The notes under the pieces are model-generated. The model saw nothing but the letters and a program-made list of their open reading frames with translations. It did no database searches and was not told the DNA's origin. From Actinomadura_C alba (lineage in GTDB: Bacteria; Actinomycetota; Actinomycetes; Streptosporangiales; Streptosporangiaceae): a DNA stretch of 64,000 nt. The stretch spans positions 124,001 through 188,000 of the forward strand of contig NZ_BAAAOK010000009.1 in NCBI RefSeq assembly GCF_039530285.1, written 5' to 3'. Position 1 is the stretch's first letter. Each line of letters begins with the position of its first letter. Of the stretch, positions 9,191 to 18,504 are shown piece after piece. Both the position numbers and the translations under genes were made by a program.

Positions 9191-9940
9191 TCATCGGCCC
9201 GCTCCGTTCCCGGCCGCCGACAAGAGGCCGGGCGGCGGTCCTTCGACCGGGGCCTGCCGCCGGTCTTCGATGATCTGGCCGTCGACCAGCCTGATCACCC
9301 GCTTGGCATGGGCGGCCACTTCGTCCTCGTGGGTGATGATCACGATGGTGCGGCCGGCCATGGTGAGCCGGTCCAGGATGTTCAGCACGTCATGGGTCGA
9401 CTTGGTGTCCAGGTTTCCGGTGGGCTCGTCGGCGAGCAGCAAGGCGGGGGCCGTGACCAGTGCGCGGGCGACCGCGACGCGCTGCTGCTGCCCGCCCGAC
9501 AACTCGTTCGGCTCATGGCCGACCCGGTCGGCCAGCCCGACCTCCCCCAGCGCGGCCAGCGCGCGCTGCCGCCGCTCGGCTCTCTTCACTCCGCCGTAGG
9601 CAAGGGGCAGTTCCACATTGGTCAGCGCGCTCATTCGCGGGATCAGGTTGAACGACTGGAAGATGAAGCCGATCTTGCGGTTCCGCAGGGTCGCCAGGCT
9701 GCTCTCCTCCAGCGCGCCCACGTCGGTTCCGTCCAGGAGATACTGTCCGCTGCTGGGCACGTCCAGGCAGCCCACGATGTTCATCAGAGTCGACTTGCCC
9801 GAGCCGGACGCACCCATGATCGCCACATGGTCGCCCCGCTGGACTGTGAGCGTGACCCCTCGCAGGGCATGTACGGCCGTGTCACCATCGCCGTACACCT
9901 TGGCCACGGAGCGGATGTCCAGGACCGGTGCCGCGGTCAT
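9191..9940 (-). CDS. MacB-type ABC transporter ATPase
   Basis: A 249-aa ATPase with Walker A GASGSGKST (43-51), LSGGQQQR signature, Walker B LLLADEPTGNLDT and an H-loop in IVIITHEDE. The start overlaps the adaptor stop (ATGA, 9937-9940). Its closest type is MacB/LolD, consistent with the MacB-like permease next to it. Confidence 0.94.
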   Translation of the reverse strand: MTAAPVLDIRSVAKVYGDGDTAVHALRGVTLTVQRGDHVAIMGASGSGKSTLMNIVGCLDVPSSGQYLLDGTDVGALEESSLATLRNRKIGFIFQSFNLIPRMSALTNVELPLAYGGVKRAERRQRALAALGEVGLADRVGHEPNELSGGQQQRVAVARALVTAPALLLADEPTGNLDTKSTHDVLNILDRLTMAGRTIVIITHEDEVAAHAKRVIRLVDGQIIEDRRQAPVEGPPPGLLSAAGNGAGR

Positions 9941-11151
9941 GGACGCCCTCCGCCGCCGGGGCCGCCACCGCCGAAGCCGCCGCCGCCCATGCCGCCGCCA
10001 CCGGGCCGCGCCCCGCCACCACCGCCGGGAGCGCCACCGCCAGGTCCGCCGGGAGCGCCACCTCCGGGAGCCGTTCCGGTACCGCCGGTCGTGATGACCA
10101 CCGTGTCGCCTTCGTTCAGCCCCGACTCGATCTCAGTGCCGGTGTCGCCCTTCACGCCGACCTGCACCGTCTTGACGACCTGCTTGCCGTTCTGCAGCAC
10201 CGTGACGGTGCTCTGCCCGCCAGCGGTGCGCACTGCGGCCGTCGGTACGTACAGGACGTCGGTGGCTCTGGCGACGGCCACCTCGACGCTCGACGTCTGA
10301 CCGAGCCGAAGCCCTGAGGGCTTCGTGGTGAGCGCGATGGTCACGTTGTACTGGACGACGTTGTTGGAGGTGGTCGGGGAGGTGTCGATCGCGGTGACCT
10401 TGCCGGTCGCGGTCACGCCGGTCAACGCGTCGAAGGAGACGTTCGCCTCCTGGCCGACCTTGAGCTTCGTCGTGTCGGACTCCGTGAAGGCTCCCTTCAC
10501 CTGGAGCCTGGAGAGATCCGCCAGTTCGACGAAGCCGGTGCCGGCCCCGGTGGACGACGTATCGGACGAGGTGGACGATGAGGAGCCGCCCGTTCCACCT
10601 GAGGTGCCTGACGAACTCGTGCTCGATGAAGATCCACCGCCCGATCCACTGGAGGAACCGCCCGTGGTTCCGTTGACGGCGGTGACCGTGCCTGCGAACG
10701 GCGCCCTCAACACGGTGCCGTTGAGAGTCCGTACCGCCTTGTCGTAGGAGTTCTTGGCGTTGACATAGCTCGCGTACCCCTGGGCGGTCGAGGTGTTGTC
10801 GTCCGCGGCGTTCAGGCTCGCCAGCGCGGCCGACACGTCCTGTTCCGCCGCTGTCCGATCCAGCCTCGCGAGCACCTTTCCCTTCGTTACCTTGTCGCCG
10901 GCCTTGACGTAGAGATGGGTCACGGTTCCGGAGGCTTCGAAGTTGAGCGACTGTTTCTTGGAGCTTTCGACCGATCCGGACGCCGAGATCGACTGCTCCA
11001 CCGTGCCCTGCATGACCTTCACGGTGCGCGTGGTGGCTCCCGTCGCGTCGCCGTCATCGGCCAGAGATACATAGGCGATGCCCACACCACCTGCCAACAG
11101 CACCACAAGAGCGCCGTTGAGCAGCAGCGTTCTGCGTTTGAGGGATTTCAT
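9937..11151 (-). CDS. HlyD/MacA-like efflux adaptor with low-complexity inserts
   Basis: A 404-aa membrane-anchored adaptor. An N-terminal anchor (RRTLLLNGALVVLLAGGVGIAYV) is followed by barrel-sandwich halves (VSASGSVE-like region, then VLRAPFAGTVTAVNG) and a beta-barrel and C-terminal domain (VLYVPTAAV to GDTVVITTGG). The usual long helical hairpin is nearly absent. A Ser/Gly/Thr-rich stretch of about 45 residues follows the lipoyl half, and the last ~50 residues are almost all Gly, Pro and Ala. ATG at 11151 was chosen; a TTG at 11184 is possible. It is the first gene of the adaptor-ATPase-permease-lipoprotein operon. Confidence 0.88.
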   Translation of the reverse strand: MKSLKRRTLLLNGALVVLLAGGVGIAYVSLADDGDATGATTRTVKVMQGTVEQSISASGSVESSKKQSLNFEASGTVTHLYVKAGDKVTKGKVLARLDRTAAEQDVSAALASLNAADDNTSTAQGYASYVNAKNSYDKAVRTLNGTVLRAPFAGTVTAVNGTTGGSSSGSGGGSSSSTSSSGTSGGTGGSSSSTSSDTSSTGAGTGFVELADLSRLQVKGAFTESDTTKLKVGQEANVSFDALTGVTATGKVTAIDTSPTTSNNVVQYNVTIALTTKPSGLRLGQTSSVEVAVARATDVLYVPTAAVRTAGGQSTVTVLQNGKQVVKTVQVGVKGDTGTEIESGLNEGDTVVITTGGTGTAPGGGAPGGPGGGAPGGGGGARPGGGGMGGGGFGGGGPGGGGRP

Positions 11152-11209
11152 GGCACCGAAGACTGGCGTCCCGTGCTTGGGCAATCGTGATGACCTGATG
11201 AAGGTTCCG

Positions 11210-11248
11210 TGAGATCCGCAGGCGACCAGCGGCCGGCCGCGGATCTCA
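11210..11248. promoter_or_regulatory. Perfect 10-bp inverted repeat between divergent operons
   Basis: TGAGATCCGC (11210-11219) and GCGGATCTCA (11239-11248), 19-nt loop, lie between the adaptor gene (minus) and the GT2-GtrA gene (plus). It could be a shared operator, perhaps for the response regulator at 5093, or a transcript hairpin. Confidence 0.4.
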
Positions 11249-11290
11249 TCTGACTCTTAGGCGCGGATAACCGGGTTCCCACGATGCGTT

Positions 11291-12637
11291 GTGAACGTGG
11301 CGACCATGAACCGATCGTCACCATCCACATACGCCGACGGACCTCGAGGAGACCGTGAGCCGGACCATCTCCGGCATGGCGAGCCTGGGACCGTCGTCGG
11401 CGAGTGCCGGCGAAAGCTCGTCGAGGTCGTGATTCCCGTTCACAACGAGGAGCGTGTCCTCGCCGAGAGCGTCCGCCGGTTGCAGGCCTACCTGACCTCG
11501 ACGTTTCCCTACGAGTTCCGCATCACGATCGCGGACAACGCCAGTACCGACCGTACGTGGGAGATCGCCGGCGACCTGGCGGAGACGCTGCCGGAGGTCC
11601 GAGCGGTGCACCTCGCCGAGAAGGGCCGCGGACGGGCGCTGCGCCATGTCTGGAGCGCCAGTGACGCTGACGTGGTCGCCTACATGGACGTCGACCTTTC
11701 CACGGATCTACTCGCATTCCTGCCGTTGGTCGCCCCATTGATCTCCGGACACAGCGATCTGGCGATCGGCACCCGGCTGTCGCGCGGTTCCACGGTGGCA
11801 CGCGGGCCGAAGCGAGAGATCATCTCCCGTGCCTACAACCTGTTGCTGCGCACGACCCTGGCGGCGAGATTCTCCGACGCCCAGTGCGGATTCAAGGCGG
11901 CGCGCACCGTCATCGTGCAGCCGCTGCTGCCCGCGGTGAAGGACGAGTCGTGGTTCTTCGACACGGAGCTCCTGCTGCTGGCCGAGAGCAACGGGCTGCG
12001 CATCCACGAGATACCGGTGGACTGGGTCGACGACCCCGACAGCCGCGTCGACGTGCTGCGCACCGCACTTGACGACCTGCGCGGCATGTGGAGAGTGGGC
12101 GTGAGCATGCTGAAAGGCGGGAACGCGGCGCCGGTGCGTCCGCGATCCGCCGGCGCCAAGCCGGACCCGCCGCTCCCTGGGCTGAAGCGGCAGTTGCCGG
12201 TCTTCGCCGTCATCGGTGTGGTGAGCACCCTCGCCCAACTCACCCTCTACCTGGTGTTGCGCATGATGCTGGCGCCACCGCTCGTCGCCAACGCCCTCTC
12301 GCTGCTCATCACCGCGGTCGCCAACACCGCCGCCAATCGCCGGTTCACCTTTGGGGTCACCGGATCCGCCGGCGTACTACGACATCAGATCGAGGGCGGG
12401 ATCGCGTTCCTCATCGGCTTGACGCTCAGCAGCGGCGGTCTCGTTCTGCTGCGTGTCCTCGCCCCCGACGCGTCCCACGCCGTCGAACTCAGCACCCTGA
12501 TCGCCGCCAACGGACTGGCGACGCTGGTCCGTTTCCTGCTGCTGCGCGCTTGGGTGTTCCACCCACGGCGGGTACGGCCCGCGGGCACACCACCAGCCGC
12601 CCCTCGCAACGACCTGCTCCGGGAGCACACCAATTGA
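11291..12637 (+). CDS. Bifunctional GT2 glycosyltransferase / GtrA membrane protein
   Basis: A 448-aa fusion. Residues ~40-260 form a GT-A family 2 domain of the dolichyl/polyprenyl-phosphate hexose synthase type (VEVVIPVHNEERVL, ADNASTDRT, acidic DVDLSTD, TGFK-like QCGFKAA). Residues ~300-435 are a four-helix GtrA domain (FAVIGVVSTLAQLTLYLVL to FLLLRAWVF). The expected reaction is transfer of a hexose from a nucleotide sugar to polyprenyl phosphate, with GtrA proposed to help move the lipid-linked sugar across the membrane. GTG 11291 is the longest start; ATG 11306 is an alternative. The stop overlaps the next gene, which would use the lipid-linked sugar. Confidence 0.92.
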   Translation: MNVATMNRSSPSTYADGPRGDREPDHLRHGEPGTVVGECRRKLVEVVIPVHNEERVLAESVRRLQAYLTSTFPYEFRITIADNASTDRTWEIAGDLAETLPEVRAVHLAEKGRGRALRHVWSASDADVVAYMDVDLSTDLLAFLPLVAPLISGHSDLAIGTRLSRGSTVARGPKREIISRAYNLLLRTTLAARFSDAQCGFKAARTVIVQPLLPAVKDESWFFDTELLLLAESNGLRIHEIPVDWVDDPDSRVDVLRTALDDLRGMWRVGVSMLKGGNAAPVRPRSAGAKPDPPLPGLKRQLPVFAVIGVVSTLAQLTLYLVLRMMLAPPLVANALSLLITAVANTAANRRFTFGVTGSAGVLRHQIEGGIAFLIGLTLSSGGLVLLRVLAPDASHAVELSTLIAANGLATLVRFLLLRAWVFHPRRVRPAGTPPAAPRNDLLREHTN

Positions 12638-14784
12638 TCACGGACACGGTTTCCCCGGCCCCGACCACCGACCGGCCGAAGGCCCGGTCCGGCGAGAGCC
12701 CGCACCATGGGCTTCTCCGGCGGGCCGTCCTGGGCCGTCCAGAAGACCCCCGCTGGGCCCGCCCGGTGCTGTGGGGCATCCTCGTGCTGGCCACCGCCCT
12801 CTACACCTGGAACCTGTCGGCCGGCGGAAACGCGAACTCCTACTACGCCGCCGCCGTCCTGTCGGCCACCAAGAGCTGGAAGGCGTTCTTCTTCGGATCC
12901 CTCGACGCCGGGTCGTTCATCACCATCGACAAACCGCCGATGGCCCTGTGGCTGATGGCCCTCTCCGGGCGGATTCTCGGGTTCGGTCCCTGGAGCATGC
13001 TGCTGCCGCAGGCCGCTGCCGGTGTCGCCGCCGTCGGTGTGCTCTACACCGCCGTACGGCGCCACCACGGGCATCTGTCCGCGACGATCTCGGCGTTGGT
13101 CATGGCGCTCAGCCCCATCACGGTGGCCATCAACCGCGACAACAACCCCGACCCGCTTCTCGTGCTGTTCTTGGTGCTCGCCGCATGGGCATGCCTGACC
13201 GCCATCCGGACCGGAGCCCTCCTGCCCCTGCTGGGCTCGGCGGTCGCGATCGGGTGCGCCTTCAACACCAAGATGCTGCAGGCCTACCTGGTGCTGCCCG
13301 TGTTCGCGCTCGGCTACCTGCTGTTCGCGCCTCCATCGTTCGCGCGGCGGTTCGCGCGACTGCTGCTCGCCGGAGCGGTCCTGGCCGTGTCCAGCTTCTG
13401 GTGGATGATCGTTGTCGACCTGATCCCTGCCGCAAGCCGGCCCTACGTCGGCGGGAGCCGAGACGGCACGGTATGGGACCTCGTCGTCGGCTACAACGGT
13501 CTCGGCCGCGTCTTCGGCGGTGAGGGTCCCACGTTCGATGGCGGCGGAGGCGGAGGTGCCTCCTTCGGAGGCGTGCCCGGAGCCGGGCGGCTGTTCAACG
13601 AGATCGTCGGCGGGCAGATCTCCTGGCTGCTGCCCTTCGCCGTGATCGCGCTGATCGCCGGTGTCGCGCTGCGCGGCCGCGCTCCCCGCACCGACGCCGT
13701 ACGCGCGTCGCTGGCGCTGTGGGGCGGATGGCTCGCCGTGCACTACGCGGTCTTCAGCTTCGCACAGGGCACTTTCCACCCGTACTACGTGACGGCCATG
13801 TCGCCCGCCATCGCCGCGCTGGCCGGAGCGGGCGAGGTCATGCTCTTCGACGCCCACCGCCGGGTCGGCCGCCGGGCAGGGCGCCTGCCGCTCGCGCTGT
13901 CCTTCGCCCTGCCGTTCGGTCTCGCCGTGACAGGTGCGTGGTCCTTCGTGCTGCTGCGCCGTACGCCGTCGTGGAATCCGTGGCTCGGTCCGGTGGTCGT
14001 TGCGGTGACCAGCGTCGCCGTCGTGACGCTGATCGTCGCTCGTCTGGCGCCCCGGCTCCGTACCCGGGCCGCCGTCGTCGGTGTGAGCCTGGGCCTGGCC
14101 GCGGTGCTGGCCGGTCCGGGCGCGTACGCGGTGGCCGCCGCGCACAGCCGGGTCAACGGCGTCAACCCGCTAGCGGCCCCGGCCACCGGCGGCGGCCTCG
14201 GCGGACCGGGGGGCGGCCGGATGCCAGGATCGGGTGCGGCGGGCGCGGTTCGGCCGGGCGGATGGCAGGGCGGTGGCCCCCCCGAAGGCCGTCCACCGGG
14301 AGACGCGCCCCGTGGCGTGGGGATGCCGGGCGGGGGGCCGGCCGGCGGAGGGATGCGCGGCGGGCCTCCCGGGGAGACGGTCGACGCCGGTCTCATCTCG
14401 TACCTGCGGAAGAACGAGGGGAACGCCACGTGGCTGGTTGCGGTGAGCAGTGCCCAGTCCGCGAGCTCGATCATCCTCGAGACCGGGCGTCCGGTCATCG
14501 CCATGGGCGGCTTCACCGGTAGTGACCCCGCCATGACCGTCGAGAAACTACGCGGGTACGTGACAGCCGGCAAGCTCCGCTATGTCATGACCGGCGATCG
14601 GCGGCTCGGGAGGGGAGGCGACACCACGCTGACCACGTGGATAGAGGACAACTGCAAGGTCGTGCAGGCCTCCGAGTACGGCGGCAACGCCGGTGCCGCC
14701 TCCAGTGCCACGTCCGGGTCCACGTCCACCTTCCCGGACTCGGGACGAGGTCCCGGCCGGCAACAGCTCTACGACTGCGCGTGA
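12634..14784 (+). CDS. GT39/ArnT-like polytopic membrane glycosyltransferase
   Basis: A 716-aa GT-C enzyme of the PMT/ArnT (YkcB-like) type. About a dozen membrane segments begin at RPVLWGILVLATALYTW; the first loop carries GGNANSYYAAAV and FITIDKPPMALW, as in this family. A Gly/Pro/Met-rich linker (about 510-580) precedes a C-terminal extracytoplasmic domain (LISYLRKNEGNATWLVAVSS ... YVMTGD). TTG at 12634 overlaps the upstream stop (TTGA) and has GGGAG about 9 nt upstream, so it is preferred to the much longer open frame. It likely transfers sugar from the polyprenyl-P-hexose made by the preceding gene to an unknown envelope acceptor. Confidence 0.88.
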   Translation: MITDTVSPAPTTDRPKARSGESPHHGLLRRAVLGRPEDPRWARPVLWGILVLATALYTWNLSAGGNANSYYAAAVLSATKSWKAFFFGSLDAGSFITIDKPPMALWLMALSGRILGFGPWSMLLPQAAAGVAAVGVLYTAVRRHHGHLSATISALVMALSPITVAINRDNNPDPLLVLFLVLAAWACLTAIRTGALLPLLGSAVAIGCAFNTKMLQAYLVLPVFALGYLLFAPPSFARRFARLLLAGAVLAVSSFWWMIVVDLIPAASRPYVGGSRDGTVWDLVVGYNGLGRVFGGEGPTFDGGGGGGASFGGVPGAGRLFNEIVGGQISWLLPFAVIALIAGVALRGRAPRTDAVRASLALWGGWLAVHYAVFSFAQGTFHPYYVTAMSPAIAALAGAGEVMLFDAHRRVGRRAGRLPLALSFALPFGLAVTGAWSFVLLRRTPSWNPWLGPVVVAVTSVAVVTLIVARLAPRLRTRAAVVGVSLGLAAVLAGPGAYAVAAAHSRVNGVNPLAAPATGGGLGGPGGGRMPGSGAAGAVRPGGWQGGGPPEGRPPGDAPRGVGMPGGGPAGGGMRGGPPGETVDAGLISYLRKNEGNATWLVAVSSAQSASSIILETGRPVIAMGGFTGSDPAMTVEKLRGYVTAGKLRYVMTGDRRLGRGGDTTLTTWIEDNCKVVQASEYGGNAGAASSATSGSTSTFPDSGRGPGRQQLYDCA

Positions 14785-14803
14785 ATTGCCGGCCGATGGG
14801 AGG

Positions 14804-15685
14804 TCATGCCGACGGAGTCCTGATCGCCTCGATGACGCTCGCGAAACTGTCACTGCCGTGACCTGCGGCGATCGCTCGTTCAGTCAGAGCCTTGAGGAAG
14901 TTCGGCAGGTCCACACCGATGCCCTGAGCCCGGCTGGCATTGATGAGATGATCCATCGCCGCCGCGTTGATCTCGAGCGTCTCCTCGTCTCCCGGGTAGT
15001 GTCCGTCGTCGACTTGGCGCGCGTAGTCGGCCATGATCCCGGCCACGGCGGCGAGCCACTGAGCCGCGATCGGCGCGAACGCCATCGCCTTGACATCTTC
15101 GGTTCCGACCAGAGCGGCGCCGTGAAGGAAGCTACTCCATGTCGACCACGCCAGACCGCCCAGTGCCGCGTCGAAGAGCGAGGCCAGACCAGGATCGGTA
15201 CCGACGTGTGTGGCTCCGCCCAAGAGCGAGAGCGTCGGCTCGTGGGCCTCGAAGACAACCGGCGACCCGCTGTAGAGGAGCATGGTCTCGAGTTGGCCGA
15301 TATGACGGGGGTTGGCCATGATCGCCCCGTCGAGATAGTCCGCGCCGTGCTCTGCCGCCCACACCGCCGTCTCACGGGCCTCCTCCGGTGTGCCAGAGGT
15401 CAGGTTGACGATGGCCTTGCCGGAGAGGTCGTCGTCCAGTGAGCTGAGCAGTTTGCGCACGATCTCATTGACCGACACGCAGACGACCACCAGCGTGCTC
15501 GCCGAGACCGCGTCGGAGACCGTGGCCGCGTGGGTCGCACCGCGTGCGACGAGGTCGCCGGCCTTGCTCGCCGTACGGTTCCAGACGGTCGTCGGGTGAC
15601 CGTTCTCCAGGAAGGCGCCGGCCAATGCCGTTCCCATCGGGCCCAAGCCGACGACCGACACGGTGCGGCGATCGTCGCCGGCCAT
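14804..15685 (-). CDS. NAD(P)-binding imine reductase / beta-hydroxyacid dehydrogenase-like protein
   Basis: A 293-aa two-domain oxidoreductase. The N-terminal Rossmann fold has VVGLGPMGTALAGAF and WNRTASKA, the latter suggesting NADPH preference. The C-terminal all-helical domain (from about 165) follows the 6-phosphogluconate dehydrogenase/IRED architecture and carries AAAMDHLINASRAQGIGVDLP near the end. The sequence resembles NADPH-dependent imine reductases more than 3-hydroxyisobutyrate dehydrogenases, since the usual catalytic Lys of the latter is not evident. ATG 15685 or GTG 15688 could start it. Convergent with the GT39 gene. Confidence 0.82.
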   Translation of the reverse strand: MAGDDRRTVSVVGLGPMGTALAGAFLENGHPTTVWNRTASKAGDLVARGATHAATVSDAVSASTLVVVCVSVNEIVRKLLSSLDDDLSGKAIVNLTSGTPEEARETAVWAAEHGADYLDGAIMANPRHIGQLETMLLYSGSPVVFEAHEPTLSLLGGATHVGTDPGLASLFDAALGGLAWSTWSSFLHGAALVGTEDVKAMAFAPIAAQWLAAVAGIMADYARQVDDGHYPGDEETLEINAAAMDHLINASRAQGIGVDLPNFLKALTERAIAAGHGSDSFASVIEAIRTPSA

Positions 15686-16154
15686 CACAGCCGCACTCCA
15701 TCGGTCTGCGGTCGGCCGGCGATGCCGATGACCGTTGAGATGGAATCGGTGGTGTCAATGCCGGCCGACAAGGCACCGAGATCGGTGACGCGGCGGGAAC
15801 AGCGCTCGTGCAATTCGTACTCCGGTTCAGTTGGTCTTGTTTCCACTGGTCTTGCGACCGGATTGATTCTTGTGCACTGCTGACTCTGCCGGAAGACGGC
15901 ACTTCAAAGTCATTCGGTATCTCCACGGTAACCATGCGCCCATGGTGGCGGTAACGCCTGCGGACTCCCGTCACTCAGAGCCCTTCATCCTCCTTTAATT
16001 TCCCCTTGAACAGATCTCTTCGTCGGGTATGTCGAGGCAAATGCGACGGTCACCGGTACCGGCGAGAGCGGTGTGGCGCTGCCGCCCACCGCCTCGGTCC
16101 CCGGATCCCGCACGATGCAGCATGTCACCCTCTCACCAGGGGTATCACCAGCCC
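15686..16154. other. Intergenic region without a recognised gene
   Basis: A 469-bp divergent spacer of lower G+C than its surroundings. It holds two copies of TGGTCTTG around 15833-15852 and two of GGTAAC around 15928-15955, the latter flanking CCATG/CATGG. No convincing reading frame was seen. Promoters for both flanking genes should lie here. Confidence 0.5.
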
Positions 16155-17300
16155 GTGAACGCTCTGGGGGCCGTGCACGGACCGGCCGTGATGCGGCGGC
16201 TCGCGGGTGCCGCCCGGTGGCTCACCACGCCGTTGTTCCCGGACGATTACCTGAGTCTGGTGAACCCATTGTGGTCCGAAGCGGAGCTGTGCGGCCGGAT
16301 CGAAGCCGTACGTCCCGAAACGGCGGACGCGGTGACAGTGGTCATCCGTCCCGGCGTCGGCTGGAAGCCGCACAGAGCGGGTCAGTGGGTGGGGATCGGC
16401 GTCGACATCGCCGGAGTGCGGCACTGGCGCACCTATTCGCTGTCGTCACCGCCCGGTCGCCCGGACGGGCGCGTCACGATCACCGTCAAGACGGTTCCGA
16501 ACGGGCTCGTCTCCCGCCATCTCGCCCGGCGGACCACGCCCGGGACGGTCGTCGCACTCACCGGGCCGGCGGGCGAGTTCGTTCTCCCCGAGCCGCCACC
16601 GGCGCGCCTTCTCTTCTTGACCGCCGGCAGCGGCATCACGCCCGTGCGAGCCATGCTGTACGACCTCCTGACCGGGCCGCGCGCACACCAGGGCACCGCA
16701 GGTCGGAAGAACATCCGGCACTCGCCCGCCCACGGGACAGAACACCCCGGGTCACCCGATGTGGTGCTGGTCCATTCGGCGCCCACACCGGAACAAATGA
16801 TCTTCGGTGCGGAACTCCGGCACCTGGCAGCCCGGTTTCCCAACCTGAGCCTTCATCAGCGGCATACCCGAATCGAGGGACGGCTGAGACCGGCCGATCT
16901 GACCGCCATCTGCCCTGACTGGGCCGAACGCCCGGCATGGGTCTGCGGTCCACGCGGACTGCTCCAGGAGGCCGCCGAACACTGGCCGGCCGATCGGCTG
17001 CACATCGAACATTTTCGCGCGGCGGCGCAGATGCGTGTCGGCGAGGGCGGGCGGGTCCGGTTCACCAGGAGTGGCCGGCAGATCGATGCCGACGAGAACA
17101 CGTCCCTGCTAGCGGCCGGCGAGGACGCCGGTGTGCTCATGCCCAGTGGGTGCCGCATGGGCATCTGCCACGGCTGCGTGGTCCCGCTCGTCTCGGGCCG
17201 GGTTCGTGACCTACGCAGCGGCCAGGCTCACGGCGAGCCCGGCGATCTTATTCAGACCTGCGTTTCGGCGGCCGCCGGCCCTGTCGAGATCGAGCTGTGA
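16155..17300 (+). CDS. Ferredoxin reductase fused to a 2Fe-2S ferredoxin domain, desaturase partner
   Basis: A 381-aa electron-transfer flavoprotein. FAD-binding barrel with RTYSLSS, a NAD(P)-binding domain (LLFLTAGSGITPVRAML) and a C-terminal plant-type 2Fe-2S domain with CRMGICHGC and a fourth Cys in LIQTCVS. The order FAD-NAD(P)-[2Fe-2S] matches mycobacterial Rv3230c, the reductase of the DesA3 stearoyl-CoA desaturase, and the next gene is a desaturase 13 bp downstream. The start is uncertain: GTG 16155 is used, with ATG 16122 and ATG 16191 as alternatives. It would pass electrons from NADPH to the di-iron desaturase. Confidence 0.88.
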   Translation: MNALGAVHGPAVMRRLAGAARWLTTPLFPDDYLSLVNPLWSEAELCGRIEAVRPETADAVTVVIRPGVGWKPHRAGQWVGIGVDIAGVRHWRTYSLSSPPGRPDGRVTITVKTVPNGLVSRHLARRTTPGTVVALTGPAGEFVLPEPPPARLLFLTAGSGITPVRAMLYDLLTGPRAHQGTAGRKNIRHSPAHGTEHPGSPDVVLVHSAPTPEQMIFGAELRHLAARFPNLSLHQRHTRIEGRLRPADLTAICPDWAERPAWVCGPRGLLQEAAEHWPADRLHIEHFRAAAQMRVGEGGRVRFTRSGRQIDADENTSLLAAGEDAGVLMPSGCRMGICHGCVVPLVSGRVRDLRSGQAHGEPGDLIQTCVSAAAGPVEIEL

Positions 17301-17313
17301 GGGGAGTACGACC

Positions 17314-18429
17314 ATGTCAACTGCGGCCTCTGCCCGTCTGGTCGACGCTGAGGAGTTCGGCCGTGAGCTGGACAGGATCCGCGACGAGGTGATCGCGAGC
17401 CTCGGGGAGGATGATGCCCGATATATCCGGAACCTCATCGCGACGCAGCGAAAGCTGGAGATCGGCGGCCGCGTCCTGCTCTCGGCATCATGGCTTCCGC
17501 CCGCATGGGCGGCCGGGACCGCGGCGCTGGCCATCGCGAAGATCCTGGAGAACATGGAGATCGGGCACAACGTCCTGCACGGGCAGTGGGACTGGATGCG
17601 CGATCCGAAGATCCACTCGACCACGTGGGAGTGGGACACGGCATCCCCCGCCGAGCAGTGGAAGCACTCCCACAACGTGATCCACCACACCTGGACCAAC
17701 GTGCTCGGCAAGGACCGCGACATCGGTTACTCCGCGATGCGGGTCAGCCCGGAGCAGCGGTGGTATCCGGTCCATCTCTTCCAGCCGTTCTACAACGTGC
17801 TGCTGGCCCTGTTCTTCGAGTACGGCATCGCCATCTACGACCTGGAACTCGAGCGCATCCCGAGCGGAGAGAAGGATCTCCGCGAGGCCCTCACCCAACT
17901 GCGCACCGTCGCCGGCAAGATACGACGTCAGGTCATCAAGGACTACGTGGCGTTTCCGCTGATGGCAGGTCCCCTCTTCCTGCCCGTACTGCTCGGCAAC
18001 CTCAGCGCGAACCTGACCCGCAACGTGTGGGCGCACGCCATCATCTTCTGCGGCCATTTCCCCGACGGCGCCGAGATGTTCACCGAGGACCGTGTCGACG
18101 GTGAGACCCGCGGGGAGTGGTACGTCCGCCAGTTGCTCGGCTCGTGCAATATCGACGGAGGCCGGCTCCTGCACCTCATGAGCGGCAATCTCAGCCATCA
18201 GATCGAACACCATCTGTTCCCTGATCTGCCGAGTAACCGGTACGGCGAGATCGCTCCGCGGGTCCGGGCCCTCTGCGAGCGATTCGGGCTTCCCTACAGC
18301 TCCGGCTCGCTCGCCCGGCAGACCGGTTCGGTGTGGAAACGCGTCCTGCGGCTCGCCCTGCCGGGCCCCGCGCGACATGCTGCGGAGAAGGCCGCTCCGC
18401 CGGTCAGCGGCCTTCAGAGCATCGGCTGA
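17314..18429 (+). CDS. Membrane acyl-CoA/fatty-acid desaturase (DesA3-like)
   Basis: A 371-aa di-iron membrane desaturase with all histidine boxes: H85xxxH89 (GHNVLHG), H120xxxH124H125 (HSHNVIHH) and H295xxxH299H300 (HQIEHH). Hydrophobic segments around 55-80, 155-175 and 212-250 fit the usual topology. ATG 17314 has GAGGGGAG upstream and follows the reductase stop by 13 bp, so the two form an operon and probably one enzyme system. The role is insertion of a double bond in a saturated acyl chain, affecting membrane fluidity; regiospecificity cannot be read from sequence. Confidence 0.93.
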   Translation: MSTAASARLVDAEEFGRELDRIRDEVIASLGEDDARYIRNLIATQRKLEIGGRVLLSASWLPPAWAAGTAALAIAKILENMEIGHNVLHGQWDWMRDPKIHSTTWEWDTASPAEQWKHSHNVIHHTWTNVLGKDRDIGYSAMRVSPEQRWYPVHLFQPFYNVLLALFFEYGIAIYDLELERIPSGEKDLREALTQLRTVAGKIRRQVIKDYVAFPLMAGPLFLPVLLGNLSANLTRNVWAHAIIFCGHFPDGAEMFTEDRVDGETRGEWYVRQLLGSCNIDGGRLLHLMSGNLSHQIEHHLFPDLPSNRYGEIAPRVRALCERFGLPYSSGSLARQTGSVWKRVLRLALPGPARHAAEKAAPPVSGLQSIG

Positions 18430-18504
18430 GGCCACCGGCGGCGTCTCGTCGTATCGATGCCGTTGCCGCTTCGGCGCTCTCGGCCGAGCCCGGCTCTCCG
18501 GCGC

